Positions 1 to 8,318 of a stretch of DNA of 64,000 bases are shown here, piece by piece (positions within the stretch are counted from its first letter, which is position 1; every line of letters begins with the position of its first letter). The notes beneath the pieces were generated by a model that worked only from the letters and a program-made list of their open reading frames with translations, was not told the origin of the DNA and did no database searches. This DNA is from Caulobacteraceae bacterium (GTDB lineage Bacteria > Pseudomonadota > Alphaproteobacteria > Caulobacterales > Caulobacteraceae): positions 62,001-126,000 of the forward strand of contig JAIXZX010000002.1 of assembly GCA_027489335.1 (NCBI GenBank), read 5' to 3'. A program made the translations under genes and the position numbers.

Positions 1-63
1 GAAACCTCAAACGCTCATGATGGCGCGGGCAGATTAATCCTCCCTGCCGCGGCGTCGGGGTGG

Positions 64-89
64 GGGTGCGGCTGGATGCCGCACCCTTT
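64..89. terminator. Possible terminator hairpin
   Basis: A perfect stem GGGTGCGGC / GCCGCACCC with a 5-nt loop is followed by TTT on the plus strand. It lies just beyond the stop of the minus-strand SDR gene. The T tract is short and only on the plus side, so it may terminate a gene entering from the left or simply be a hairpin. Confidence 0.3.
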
Positions 90-101
90 GATCCGGCCTG
101 A

Positions 102-872
102 TCAGAAGTTCACCCGGCTCGAGATGGCGCCGTCAACCAGCATGTTGATGCCGGTGGTGAAGGCCGATCGAGGGCTGGCCAGGAAGACCGTGGCGGCGGC
201 GACCTCTTCGGGGGTGGCCATTCGGCCGGTGGGGTTGCGCTTGATCATGGCCTCAAAGAAACCGGGCGCATTGGCCTTCACATTGCCCCACACGCCGCCC
301 TCAAAGAAGACCGTGCCCGGCGAGACGACGTTGCAACGTACGCCCTTGGCCGCGCCTTCCTTGGCCACGCCCTTGGCGTAATGGATCAGGGCGGCCTTCA
401 TGGCCCCGTAGGCCGAGGGACCGCTGGCTTCGGCGGCTGAGACCGAGGAGGTGATGATGAAGGCCGCGTCGCCGCCGGCCCCGGCGGCCTTCTCCAGATG
501 GGGCTTGGCCGCCTGATAGGTGCGCACGGCGCCCAGCATGTCGATCTCGAACATGGAGCGCCAATCGGCCTCCGAGCCGCCATTGACCAGGGCGCTGGCG
601 TTGGAGATCAGGATGTCGAGCCCGCCCAGCTCCGTGGCCGCATCCTCGACGAAGCCAGTGATGGCGGGGCCGTCGGCGATGTCCACCGCCCGCCCCCAGG
701 CCTTGACTCCCTTGGCCTCGAGCGCCTTGACCGCCGCGTCCACCCCGTCCTGGCCCCGGGCGCAGACCGCCACATCGCAGCCCTCGTCGGCCAGGAGCTC
801 GGCGATCGACCAGCCGATGCCGCGGCTGGCGCCCGTGACCACGGCCTTCTTGCCCTTCAGCTGCAGATCCAT
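102..872 (-). CDS. SDR family NAD(P)-dependent oxidoreductase
   Basis: This is a 256-residue classical short-chain dehydrogenase/reductase, the usual length for the family. The Rossmann glycine motif TGASRGIG lies near residues 14-21, an NAS motif stands where NNAG is typical, and the catalytic Ser (ITSSVSAAE) and YxxxK (YGAMK) are present. It should be a cytosolic NAD(P)-dependent alcohol or ketone oxidoreductase, but the substrate cannot be told from the sequence. The start was chosen because GGAGA lies a few bases upstream; the open frame continues antisense through the next gene and that extension is not coding. It stands alone, divergent from the beta-helix gene. Confidence 0.9.
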   Translation of the reverse strand: MDLQLKGKKAVVTGASRGIGWSIAELLADEGCDVAVCARGQDGVDAAVKALEAKGVKAWGRAVDIADGPAITGFVEDAATELGGLDILISNASALVNGGSEADWRSMFEIDMLGAVRTYQAAKPHLEKAAGAGGDAAFIITSSVSAAEASGPSAYGAMKAALIHYAKGVAKEGAAKGVRCNVVSPGTVFFEGGVWGNVKANAPGFFEAMIKRNPTGRMATPEEVAAATVFLASPRSAFTTGINMLVDGAISSRVNF

Positions 873-1064
873 TGTCGTCTCCTGTCCCGATTTGCTTTGG
901 CCGACAGTTACGAGGCGCCTTGGGTCCCTGATCAAGGGGCTGTTCGGGGGTTCGCGGTGAGATTCCTGATCATTGTTCTCTTTGGCGTTGCGCCCCTCGC
1001 TGGCCGCCGCCAAGCTGCGGACCAAGCCCGCCGTCCAGAGCAGGCTCCATTTGGGAGGATGACC

Positions 1065-2264
1065 ATGCGGAGCTTTGCGCTCGCCCTGTGCGCCTTTGCG
1101 CTCGCCAGCCCGGCCTACGCCAAGACCATCACCGTGACCCCCAGCCCCGACGCGCAAGAGGCGCTGCAACTGGCCTTGCTCGACGCCCAGCCCGGCGACG
1201 TAGTCGAACTGGCCGCTGGCCGCTTTGAGCTGACCGATGGCCTGTCGCTCGATGTGGACGAGGTGACCATCAAGGGCGCCGGACCGGACGCCACGGTGCT
1301 GTCCTTCGACAACCAGCAGGGCGGCGCCGAGGGGCTGCTGATCACCTCCGACAAGGTGACGGTGCGGGACTTCGCGGTGGAGAACTCCAAGGGTGACGGG
1401 GTCAAGTCCAAGGACGCCGACCAGATCAGCATGATCAATCTGCGGGTGGAATGGACGGGCGGGCCCAAGGCGACCAACGGCGCCTATGGCGTCTATCCCG
1501 TGGGCTCGTCCAATGTGCTCATTGACGGCGTCACGGTGCGCGGTGCGTCGGACGCCGGCATCTATGTGGGCCAGTCCAACAACATCATCGTTCGCAACAG
1601 CGTGGCGGAGTTCAACGTCGCCGGTATCGAAATCGAAAACTCCAGCAACGCCGACGTCTATGGCAACACGGTCACCCACAACACCGGCGGCATCCTGGTG
1701 TTCGACCTGCCCAACCTGCCGGTGATGGGCGGTCATTCGACCCGGGTGTTCGACAACAGGATCGTCAACAACGACACGCCCAACTTCGCCCCGGAGGGCA
1801 ACATCGTCGCCAGCGTGCCGGTGGGCGCGGGCGTGATGATCATGGCCAACCGCAATGTCCACGTCTTCGACAACGAGATCGACGGGAACCAGACCGCCGC
1901 CATCATGCTGGTGGGCTACACCCAGGCCTTCGACGATCCGACCTACAACCCCATCCCCCGCGAGGTGGTGGTGCGCGACAACAGGATCGGCCGCAACGGC
2001 TGGGCGCCGGCCTTCCCGGGCGGCGAGCAACTGGCCGCCGCCGTCGGCGGAACCCTGCCGCCCGTGCTGTGGGACGGGGTTGCGCCAGAGGCGGGCCCCC
2101 AGGCCATGCGGATTACCGATGGGCCGGTGCTGAACCTCAACCTGCCCAAGGCCGGCGCCATGGATCAGGCCAATCCCTCGGTCGCGGCCACCCTTGAGCG
2201 CGGCGAGATCAGCGAACCCGCGCCCGTGGTCCTGCCCGAAGCCCAGGCCGCGCTCGCCTCATGA
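1065..2264 (+). CDS. Parallel beta-helix repeat protein (TIGR03805-type)
   Basis: This 399-residue protein starts with a signal peptide (MRSFALALCAFALASPAYA) and so is exported. The body is a right-handed parallel beta-helix: repeated short strands such as GVTVRGASDAGIYVGQSN and NSSNADVYGNTV, as in NosD and pectate-lyase-like proteins. The start at the second ATG is preferred because GGGAGG lies 6 nt upstream, whereas the ATG at 1059 abuts it. The stop overlaps the start of the dihaem cytochrome gene (ATGA), so the two are translationally coupled. From memory, this pair corresponds to the linked families TIGR03805 and TIGR03806, whose function is unknown. Confidence 0.85.
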   Translation: MRSFALALCAFALASPAYAKTITVTPSPDAQEALQLALLDAQPGDVVELAAGRFELTDGLSLDVDEVTIKGAGPDATVLSFDNQQGGAEGLLITSDKVTVRDFAVENSKGDGVKSKDADQISMINLRVEWTGGPKATNGAYGVYPVGSSNVLIDGVTVRGASDAGIYVGQSNNIIVRNSVAEFNVAGIEIENSSNADVYGNTVTHNTGGILVFDLPNLPVMGGHSTRVFDNRIVNNDTPNFAPEGNIVASVPVGAGVMIMANRNVHVFDNEIDGNQTAAIMLVGYTQAFDDPTYNPIPREVVVRDNRIGRNGWAPAFPGGEQLAAAVGGTLPPVLWDGVAPEAGPQAMRITDGPVLNLNLPKAGAMDQANPSVAATLERGEISEPAPVVLPEAQAALAS

Positions 2265-3322
2265 GGCAAGGCCTCGTCGCCCTGCTCGGCCTGGCGGCTC
2301 TGGCCCTGAGCGGGGCTGCGGAGGGCCCTGCCCCCGTGCGTCTGGACGTCGTGCTGGCGCAGGCGCCGGCCCAACGACTGTCCGACTATGGCCTGTTCCA
2401 GGATGCGGCGGCGCGGACGCCGAGCCCGGGGGTGACACCCTATGACCTGAACACCCCGCTGTTCAGCGACTATGCGACCAAGCACCGGTTCATCTTCACG
2501 CCCGATGGCCAGAGTGCGGCCTATAGCCCTGATGGACCTCTGGAATTTCCAGTCGGGACGGTGCTGGTCAAGACCTTCGCCTTCGCCCCGGACATGCGTC
2601 GGCCGAGAGAGGGCGAGCGCCATGTCGAGACCCGCCTGCTGATCCGCAAGGCCGAGGGCTGGACGGCGCTGGCCTATGTCTGGAACGCTGAGCAGACCGA
2701 GGCCGTCCTTAAGCGCACCGGCGCGCGGCTGGACGTGGCCTTCATCGATCCCGCAGGCGAGGCCCACGCGATCAGCTACCTCGTGCCCAACCAGAACCAG
2801 TGCAAGACCTGCCACTCGGCAGGCGGCGAGTTGGTTCCCATCGGCCCGAAGGCGCGCAATCTCAATCGGGACCTGGACTATGGCCACCGGACGGAAAACC
2901 AGCTGGTCGCCTGGCGCCGACTGGGCCATCTGAGCGGCGGACCCGACCCGGCCGCAGCGCCCCGGACCGCCGTCTGGAATGATCTGTCCGAACCGCTGGA
3001 GTCCCGCGCTCGGGCCTATCTCGACGCCAACTGCGCGCACTGCCACAACCCGGCGGGCATGGCCTCCACCAGCGGCCTGTTCCTGGGGCTGGAGGAGACG
3101 CGCCCCGCCCATCTGGGGATCGGCAAGGCCCCGGTGGCCGCCGGTCGGGGCTCAGGCGGGCTCGCCGTCTCCATCGAACCTGGCCATCCCGAGCGCTCGA
3201 TCATGGTCTATCGGATGGGGTCAAACGACCCCGGCGTCATGATGCCGGAACTTGGTCGCACCTTGGTCCATGCCGAGGGGGTCGACCTGGTGGCCGACTA
3301 TATCGAGCGCCTCGCCCCCTAG
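2261..3322 (+). CDS. SO2930-family dihaem c-type cytochrome
   Basis: The 353-residue protein has an N-terminal signal sequence and two CxxCH haem-attachment sites, CKTCH near residue 183 and CAHCH near 260. The surrounding sequence (CHNPAGMASTSGL, DPGVMMPELGR) fits the SO2930/HNE_0200 family (TIGR03806). It is presumably a periplasmic electron carrier acting with the beta-helix protein made just before it, with which it overlaps by four bases. It ends convergently with the B12 ATPase gene, the stops overlapping by four bases. The redox partner and substrate are unknown. Confidence 0.85.
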   Translation: MRQGLVALLGLAALALSGAAEGPAPVRLDVVLAQAPAQRLSDYGLFQDAAARTPSPGVTPYDLNTPLFSDYATKHRFIFTPDGQSAAYSPDGPLEFPVGTVLVKTFAFAPDMRRPREGERHVETRLLIRKAEGWTALAYVWNAEQTEAVLKRTGARLDVAFIDPAGEAHAISYLVPNQNQCKTCHSAGGELVPIGPKARNLNRDLDYGHRTENQLVAWRRLGHLSGGPDPAAAPRTAVWNDLSEPLESRARAYLDANCAHCHNPAGMASTSGLFLGLEETRPAHLGIGKAPVAAGRGSGGLAVSIEPGHPERSIMVYRMGSNDPGVMMPELGRTLVHAEGVDLVADYIERLAP

Positions 3323-4092
3323 CCCCACCGCCCGAGAATATCGACGCTCAGGCCCTGCTCGGTGGTCCGCAGACGCGCATCGATACCGTAGGCGGCGGCG
3401 AGGATTTCCGGGGTCATGGCCGCCGCCGGTGGGCCATCAGCCAGCACACGGCCGTGCCCGAGCACCAGAACCCGATCGGCCAGGCGGGCGGCCAGGGTCA
3501 GGTCGTGAAGCGTCAGCAACACGCCGGCGCCCTCCCCAGCCAGCCGACGGAACAGGTCGCCCGCCTCCAGGGCATGGCGCGGATCGAGCCCCGCATAGGG
3601 CTCATCGGCCAGCAGCCATTCCGGTTCGCCGGCCAGGGCGCGGGCGATCAGGGCCCGGGCTCGCTCGCCCCCTGACAGGGTGGTGATGTCGCGGGCCGAC
3701 AGGTCCTCGACCCGGGCGGCGGCCAGGGCCCGATCGATGGCCGCCTCGTCCTGGTCTGAACGTCCACGGCCGGCGAGCCAGGGCAGACGTCCGAGACCGA
3801 CAATGGCGCGAACCTCAAGACCCCAGGCGATCTCCGGCGTCTGGGGGATGACGCCGAGGCGCTGGGCGCGGCGACGGGGCGACAGATCAAGCAGCCTTGC
3901 CTCGTCCAGGAGAACCTCGCCCCCCAAAGGCCGTGACAGACCGGCCAGGGCGGCCAGCAGGGTCGACTTGCCCGCCCCATTGGCGCCGAGAATGGCCGTC
4001 ACCTGGCCAGGCACAAACCGCGCGCTGACTTCGCTCAACACCGTACGGCGGCCAGCCTGAAGGGTGAGAGCGCGGGCCTCGAGCACGGTCAT
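3319..4092 (-). CDS. btuD: Vitamin B12 ABC transporter ATP-binding protein
   Basis: This 257-residue ABC ATPase has Walker A GANGAGKST near residue 35, the signature LSGGERARALIARAL, Walker B WLLADEPYAGLD and a switch histidine (LTLHDL). It resembles the FecE/BtuD/HmuV group that powers siderophore and cobalamin importers. The start ATGA overlaps the permease stop, so it is the last gene of the btuB-btuF-btuC-btuD operon. The cobalamin riboswitch upstream of the operon is the main reason for choosing B12 rather than iron or haem. The frame stays open upstream inside btuC, but that part is not coding. Confidence 0.88.
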   Translation of the reverse strand: MTVLEARALTLQAGRRTVLSEVSARFVPGQVTAILGANGAGKSTLLAALAGLSRPLGGEVLLDEARLLDLSPRRRAQRLGVIPQTPEIAWGLEVRAIVGLGRLPWLAGRGRSDQDEAAIDRALAAARVEDLSARDITTLSGGERARALIARALAGEPEWLLADEPYAGLDPRHALEAGDLFRRLAGEGAGVLLTLHDLTLAARLADRVLVLGHGRVLADGPPAAAMTPEILAAAYGIDARLRTTEQGLSVDILGRWG

Positions 4093-5081
4093 GACAGCCT
4101 CCGGCGCTGAATGAGCAGCAGGCCGAGGAAGAACGGACCACCCAGGGCGGCCATGGCGACCCCGAGCCTGACCTCGGCCGCTGACGGGATCAGCCGCACC
4201 AGAATGTCGCCGGCCAGGACGATCACCGCCCCGCCGAGCGCGCTGGGCAGCAGCAGGCCGGCTGGCCTTGGCCCCAGGAAGGGTCGCAGGAGGTGGGGGG
4301 TCACCAGGCCGACAAAGCCGATCACGCCGGTGACCGCCACGCTGGCCCCGGCCGCCAGGCCGACGCCAATGGCCAGCAGCAGGCGGGTCCGCGACAGGCT
4401 GATCCCCAGCGACTCGGCGCCGGTCTCCCCCAGGGTCAAGGCGTCCAGGGCGCGGCCGGTGAACAGCAGCAGGACGAGCCCTGCCGCCACGAAGGGGGCC
4501 GACATCCACAGGTCGGCGAAGCTCCGGTCAGTCAGCGAGCCCATCAGCCAGTTGACGATCTCGTTCACCGCCCAGGGGTTGGGGGCGAGGTTAAGGGCCA
4601 GGGCGACGCCTGCCCCGGCGACGATGTTCAGAACCACCCCAGCCAGGACGAAGGTTACCGTGCCGGGCGCCTGGCCCGTCAGCCCGATCAGGACAAGAAC
4701 GCCGATCAGGGCGCCGGCCATGGCGCAGAGCGGCATAAGCCAGGGCGCGCCCCCGAGAACAGGCGCATAAAAGCCAAAGTACAGGGAGATGACCGCGCCT
4801 AAGGCGGCCATGGAGGAAACCCCTAGAACCCCCGGATCAGCCAGGGGATTTCGCGTATAGCCCTGAAGGGCCGCCCCCGACATGCCGAGCGCTGCGCCCA
4901 CCACAATGGCCAGCAGGGTGCGGGGAATGCGTAGCTCCAGGATGATCACCCAGCGGGGATCTGCGCCGGTCCAGGCGTTCAAAGGCACCCAGACCCGGCC
5001 GGCCATCAGGCTGGCGGCGGCCAGCAGGACCAGGGCCACGGCCAGGCCAACGATGACGACCGGGGTTGAGATCCGCTTCAT
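4089..5081 (-). CDS. btuC: Vitamin B12 ABC transporter permease
   Basis: The 330-residue FecCD/BtuC-family permease has about ten hydrophobic helices, starting at residue 8. It carries the family motifs RIPRTLLAIVVGAALGMSGAALQG and GVIGFVGLVTPHLLR, the loop near the latter contacting the ATPase. It forms the inner-membrane channel for cobalamin together with BtuD and BtuF. Its start (ATGAAG) overlaps the btuF stop by four bases and its stop overlaps btuD, as expected for one tightly coupled operon. Confidence 0.9.
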   Translation of the reverse strand: MKRISTPVVIVGLAVALVLLAAASLMAGRVWVPLNAWTGADPRWVIILELRIPRTLLAIVVGAALGMSGAALQGYTRNPLADPGVLGVSSMAALGAVISLYFGFYAPVLGGAPWLMPLCAMAGALIGVLVLIGLTGQAPGTVTFVLAGVVLNIVAGAGVALALNLAPNPWAVNEIVNWLMGSLTDRSFADLWMSAPFVAAGLVLLLFTGRALDALTLGETGAESLGISLSRTRLLLAIGVGLAAGASVAVTGVIGFVGLVTPHLLRPFLGPRPAGLLLPSALGGAVIVLAGDILVRLIPSAAEVRLGVAMAALGGPFFLGLLLIQRRRLS

Positions 5082-5947
5082 GCCGCCCCCAGCACATTGC
5101 GTCGCGCCTGGGCCAGGGCCTGGGCGGTCTCGATCAGCACCGGTCCGCCGCAATAGAGCAGCCGTTGGGGAAAAGCCTCGCGACGCATGGCGCCTGAGAT
5201 GCGGTCGAGCGCCGGATGGCTCAGCACCCGGTCGGCCCAGGTCGGCGCACCCGCCGCCGCCTGCCCGGCCAGCAGCACCTGGGGCGGGTCGGCGATGATC
5301 TGCTCCAGCCCGATATTGCCCCAGCGGCCGAGGCCGTAGCGGGCGGCGACGTTTTCGAAGCCGGTACGGCGCAGCATTTCGTCGGTGAGGGTGCCGGCCC
5401 CGGCCGCGAAGCCGTTGGGCTGATAGACGATGGCGCTGAGCTTCGGCGCGCCCGGCGGCGGGGCGGCGGCGGCCAGCGCCGCCTCGATCCGCGCGACCAC
5501 CGCCTCGCCCCGGACCGGCTGGCCCAGCAGACGGGCCACCTGGCGAATCTGGGCGAGGCTGGCGGCCACGGTCTGGGGCACGTCGAACATGGCCTGGGGG
5601 ATACCCAGCCGGCTGAGCGCATTGCGGGTCGCCATCGCCGAATGCTGGCTCATCAGCACCAGGTCGGGACGCAGGGCGACCACCTCCTCGGCGGTCTCAT
5701 AGGTGATGGGGATGTCCCGCGCCCGGCCTGCCAGAGTCGAGGCTTCAGAATCTCGGGCATAATGGGTCAGGGCGGCGATCTGGTTGCGCTCAGCCACATG
5801 GAACAGGATCACGTCCAGGCAGGGGTTGAGCGAGACGACCCGCCTAGGTCGCCCCGAGGGAGCTGCGCCGACGAGGCCGAGCGCGAGCCCGCCCACCGCC
5901 GCACGGCGGGTGACCTGGTTCGCGCCCGGTCTCGCCGACTCCGTCAT
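5078..5947 (-). CDS. btuF: Periplasmic vitamin B12-binding protein
   Basis: This 289-residue protein is a TroA/BtuF-like substrate-binding protein. It has a twin-arginine-like start (VTRRAAVGG followed by a hydrophobic stretch), then RRVVSLNPCLDVIL and the typical EVVALRPDLVLM segment of the cluster. It should capture cobalamin delivered through the outer-membrane receptor and hand it to BtuCD. Its start overlaps the receptor stop by one base and its stop overlaps btuC. Residue 1 could lie a few codons later, but the overlap favours the start given. Confidence 0.87.
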   Translation of the reverse strand: MTESARPGANQVTRRAAVGGLALGLVGAAPSGRPRRVVSLNPCLDVILFHVAERNQIAALTHYARDSEASTLAGRARDIPITYETAEEVVALRPDLVLMSQHSAMATRNALSRLGIPQAMFDVPQTVAASLAQIRQVARLLGQPVRGEAVVARIEAALAAAAPPPGAPKLSAIVYQPNGFAAGAGTLTDEMLRRTGFENVAARYGLGRWGNIGLEQIIADPPQVLLAGQAAAGAPTWADRVLSHPALDRISGAMRREAFPQRLLYCGGPVLIETAQALAQARRNVLGAA

Positions 5948-7914
5948 CAGAAGCGGGCCCGCACGCCGAGCGCCCCAAAGCGACCGACCTCGCCATAGCC
6001 GCGGGTGGACGGGTCCTGATCGTCGAACAGGTTCTCTACCCGGCCATAGACCTCGAAGGTCTCACTCACCGGCCAGGCGGCGCGAAGGTCGAGCAGCGCC
6101 CGGGGCTCCAGCCGATTGCGGTTGGCCGCATCGTCAAAGGCTTCTCCGATGTAGCGCACCGCCAGTGTCGCCGAAGGACCGTCTGACCAGACATGGGTCA
6201 CCGACATATAGCCCTGATGCTCAGGCCGCCGCGCCAGGCGCTTGCCCCGGTTGGGGGATCCGGCGGCCTCGTTGGTCGCTTCGGTCCAGGTGTAGTTGGC
6301 CGCCAGGTCGAAGGGCCCGACCTTGGCCTGACCGGTCAGCTCCACCCCGTGGGCCTCGGTGCGGGCGGTGTTGCTGTAATAGCCAAAACGGGTCGCCCCG
6401 CCGACACGGCACAGGGGATCAGCGGGCGCGCTGAAGCACGAGACATAGTCGATCTGGTTTGTGGTTTCCCGCTGGAACCAGGTGGCCGACACCACGGCCT
6501 GACCGCCGGCCAGCACCTGTTCGACGCCGAGGTCCCAGGCGTCGGCTTCCTCGGGGTTGAGGCCAAGATTCCCGTACTCGCTATAGAGCTGATAGAGGCT
6601 CGGGGCCTTGAAACCCTGGCCGAAGCTCGCCCGCAGTATGGTGTTCCCGTCGTTCAGAGACCACGCCAGCGCCCCCTGCCCCAGAGTCTGGCCGCCGAAG
6701 GTGTCGTGCTCGTCGCGGCGAACCCCGGCGGTCACGGTCAGATCGGCGATCAGCGGGCCCTGCAGCTGGACATAGGCGCTGTCGAGATCGGCGCTGGCCG
6801 ACTGGGTGGGCGGGTTGGGGTTGAAGGCGCTGGGTGAGGCCGTCCGCATGGAGGCCTCTTCCCGCTCCAGGCCGAACACCGCCTGCCAGGCCTCGGTCAG
6901 GGCGAAGGTCCCCTGATACTCCCAGCGGTCCACTTCCGACAGGGCGTCGAAGGTCACGTCCGTCACGGCCTGGGCGGGATTGAGGCTCTGCCGCTCGGTG
7001 CGGGCGCGGGAGAAGGCCAGACGGTTGCGCAGGCGGTCGTCCAGCAGGGCGAGGTTCAGGCCGGCATAGCCCGCCAGCTCCTCAGTCACCCCATACTCGG
7101 CCGTGTCGGCGAAGCTGAAGGCCGGCGCTGGGAAGCCATCCACCTGAACCCGGCCGTAGGAATAGATCGCCCGCAGGTCGAGGGAGAGGTTGTCGGTGAC
7201 CTGCACCCCCAGGCGGCCGTTGAAGCTGGTGTGCTGGAAGCCGTCATCCTCCGCACCAACGGCCGCGGCGGAGACGCCGTCGGTGGTGTAGTAGCCGGCG
7301 CCCAGGCGCCAGACGAGGCGCTCGCCCGCGCCGCCGACCCCGCCACGGACATAGGCGGTGGACAGATCGCCGCCTTCGGCGTTCAGGCTGGCCTGGAACG
7401 GCTCGGTTGGGACGGTGGTGACCACATTGACGACGCCGCCGATGGCCTGACTGCCCCACAGGGTGGACTGGGCGCCGCGCAGGACCTCGACCCGGGCCAC
7501 GTCTCCCGTCAGCAGATTGGCGAAGTTATAGCCCGCACCCGGCTGGGCCACGTCGTTCAGACGGACTCCGTCGATCACAACCAGGGTCTGGTCGGTCTCG
7601 GCCCCGCGAATCCGCAGGGCGGTGACGCCGCCAGGTCCGCCGTTGCGCGACAGGGTGACGCCGGCGGTGCGGCCCAGCAGGTCGGGCAGCAGGATGGCCT
7701 GGCTGGCCTCGATCTGCGCGCGGTCGAGGATGGTGACCGCCTGGGCGACCGCGGTCGCGGCGGTGGGCGCCCGGTTGGCGGTGACGACGACGCCCCGCAC
7801 GGCGTTGGACGATTCAGCCCCGGCCACATCGGGAGCGGCCGCGGGCTGGGCCTGCGCAGCTGTGGTGGAAAGGACGCCCAGCAGGGCGGCGGTGGACAGC
7901 AGAATGGTCTTCAT
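5947..7914 (-). CDS. btuB: TonB-dependent vitamin B12 receptor
   Basis: The 655-residue outer-membrane receptor has a signal peptide (residues 1-22, ending AAQA), a TonB-box-like VVVTANR near residue 47, a plug domain with TLVVIDGVRLND and EVLRGAQSTLWGSQAIGGVVN, and a beta-barrel ending in a C-terminal Phe (GVRARF), the outer-membrane assembly signal. It is slightly longer than E. coli BtuB. The start has GAGGGG about nine bases upstream. It is the first gene of the operon after the cobalamin riboswitch, which identifies the ligand. Energy would come from an ExbB-ExbD-TonB complex such as the one at 10086-12136. Confidence 0.92.
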   Translation of the reverse strand: MKTILLSTAALLGVLSTTAAQAQPAAAPDVAGAESSNAVRGVVVTANRAPTAATAVAQAVTILDRAQIEASQAILLPDLLGRTAGVTLSRNGGPGGVTALRIRGAETDQTLVVIDGVRLNDVAQPGAGYNFANLLTGDVARVEVLRGAQSTLWGSQAIGGVVNVVTTVPTEPFQASLNAEGGDLSTAYVRGGVGGAGERLVWRLGAGYYTTDGVSAAAVGAEDDGFQHTSFNGRLGVQVTDNLSLDLRAIYSYGRVQVDGFPAPAFSFADTAEYGVTEELAGYAGLNLALLDDRLRNRLAFSRARTERQSLNPAQAVTDVTFDALSEVDRWEYQGTFALTEAWQAVFGLEREEASMRTASPSAFNPNPPTQSASADLDSAYVQLQGPLIADLTVTAGVRRDEHDTFGGQTLGQGALAWSLNDGNTILRASFGQGFKAPSLYQLYSEYGNLGLNPEEADAWDLGVEQVLAGGQAVVSATWFQRETTNQIDYVSCFSAPADPLCRVGGATRFGYYSNTARTEAHGVELTGQAKVGPFDLAANYTWTEATNEAAGSPNRGKRLARRPEHQGYMSVTHVWSDGPSATLAVRYIGEAFDDAANRNRLEPRALLDLRAAWPVSETFEVYGRVENLFDDQDPSTRGYGEVGRFGALGVRARF

Positions 7915-8084
7915 TGGGTCTTGCCCCTCACATTGACGACAACGAGCCGTCGAGGAGGCGGACCACGGGGAGCCTTACGCGCGCGCACGACCCCGCCGGG
8001 ACCCGCGCCCTCGCGCGGCCCTGGACGGTTGTCGCCACCCGGGTAGACCCGTTCGTTCGGCGCACCCCGGCCGGACGAAGGACG

Positions 8085-8268
8085 ACCGCGACAGGCAGGT
8101 CTCCTGGCTCGCGGGTCATCGCCCATCTGCACGCCGCCTTCCCAGGACCGAAGACCCAGTGGCGTATGGCGTGCGGGCTCACCGCTAACAGTTGCGGGGG
8201 CAGCCCAGGTCTTACACCTGAGTTCCCTTTTGATCCCCTCGCGGGGAACCTGTCACAGGCGTGGCCTT
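8085..8268 (-). promoter_or_regulatory. Cobalamin riboswitch (B12 element)
   Basis: Read on the minus strand, the leader holds the classical cobalamin aptamer pieces in order: the 5' paired region around 8250-8268, GGGAA and a GCCCCCGCAACTG segment near 8200, GCCACTG and GGGAAGGC near 8150, and the B12 box GAGCCAGGAGACCTGCC at 8094-8110. It sits about 170 bases before btuB and should switch the operon off when adenosylcobalamin is abundant. The stretch 7915-8084 between aptamer and gene is GC-rich and hairpin-prone and would hold the expression platform; I could not define it. Confidence 0.95.
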
Positions 8269-8318
8269 AGGCGGGTGCGGCGGCCCCGTCAACGGCGTGG
8301 CTGAGGCGCCGGGGAGGC

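Noticed and set aside
102..2030. Long minus-strand frame joining the SDR gene with an antisense of the beta-helix gene
   Set aside because: Only the part up to 872 shows family motifs and has a ribosome-binding site; the rest is antisense to a convincing exported protein and has no recognisable domain.
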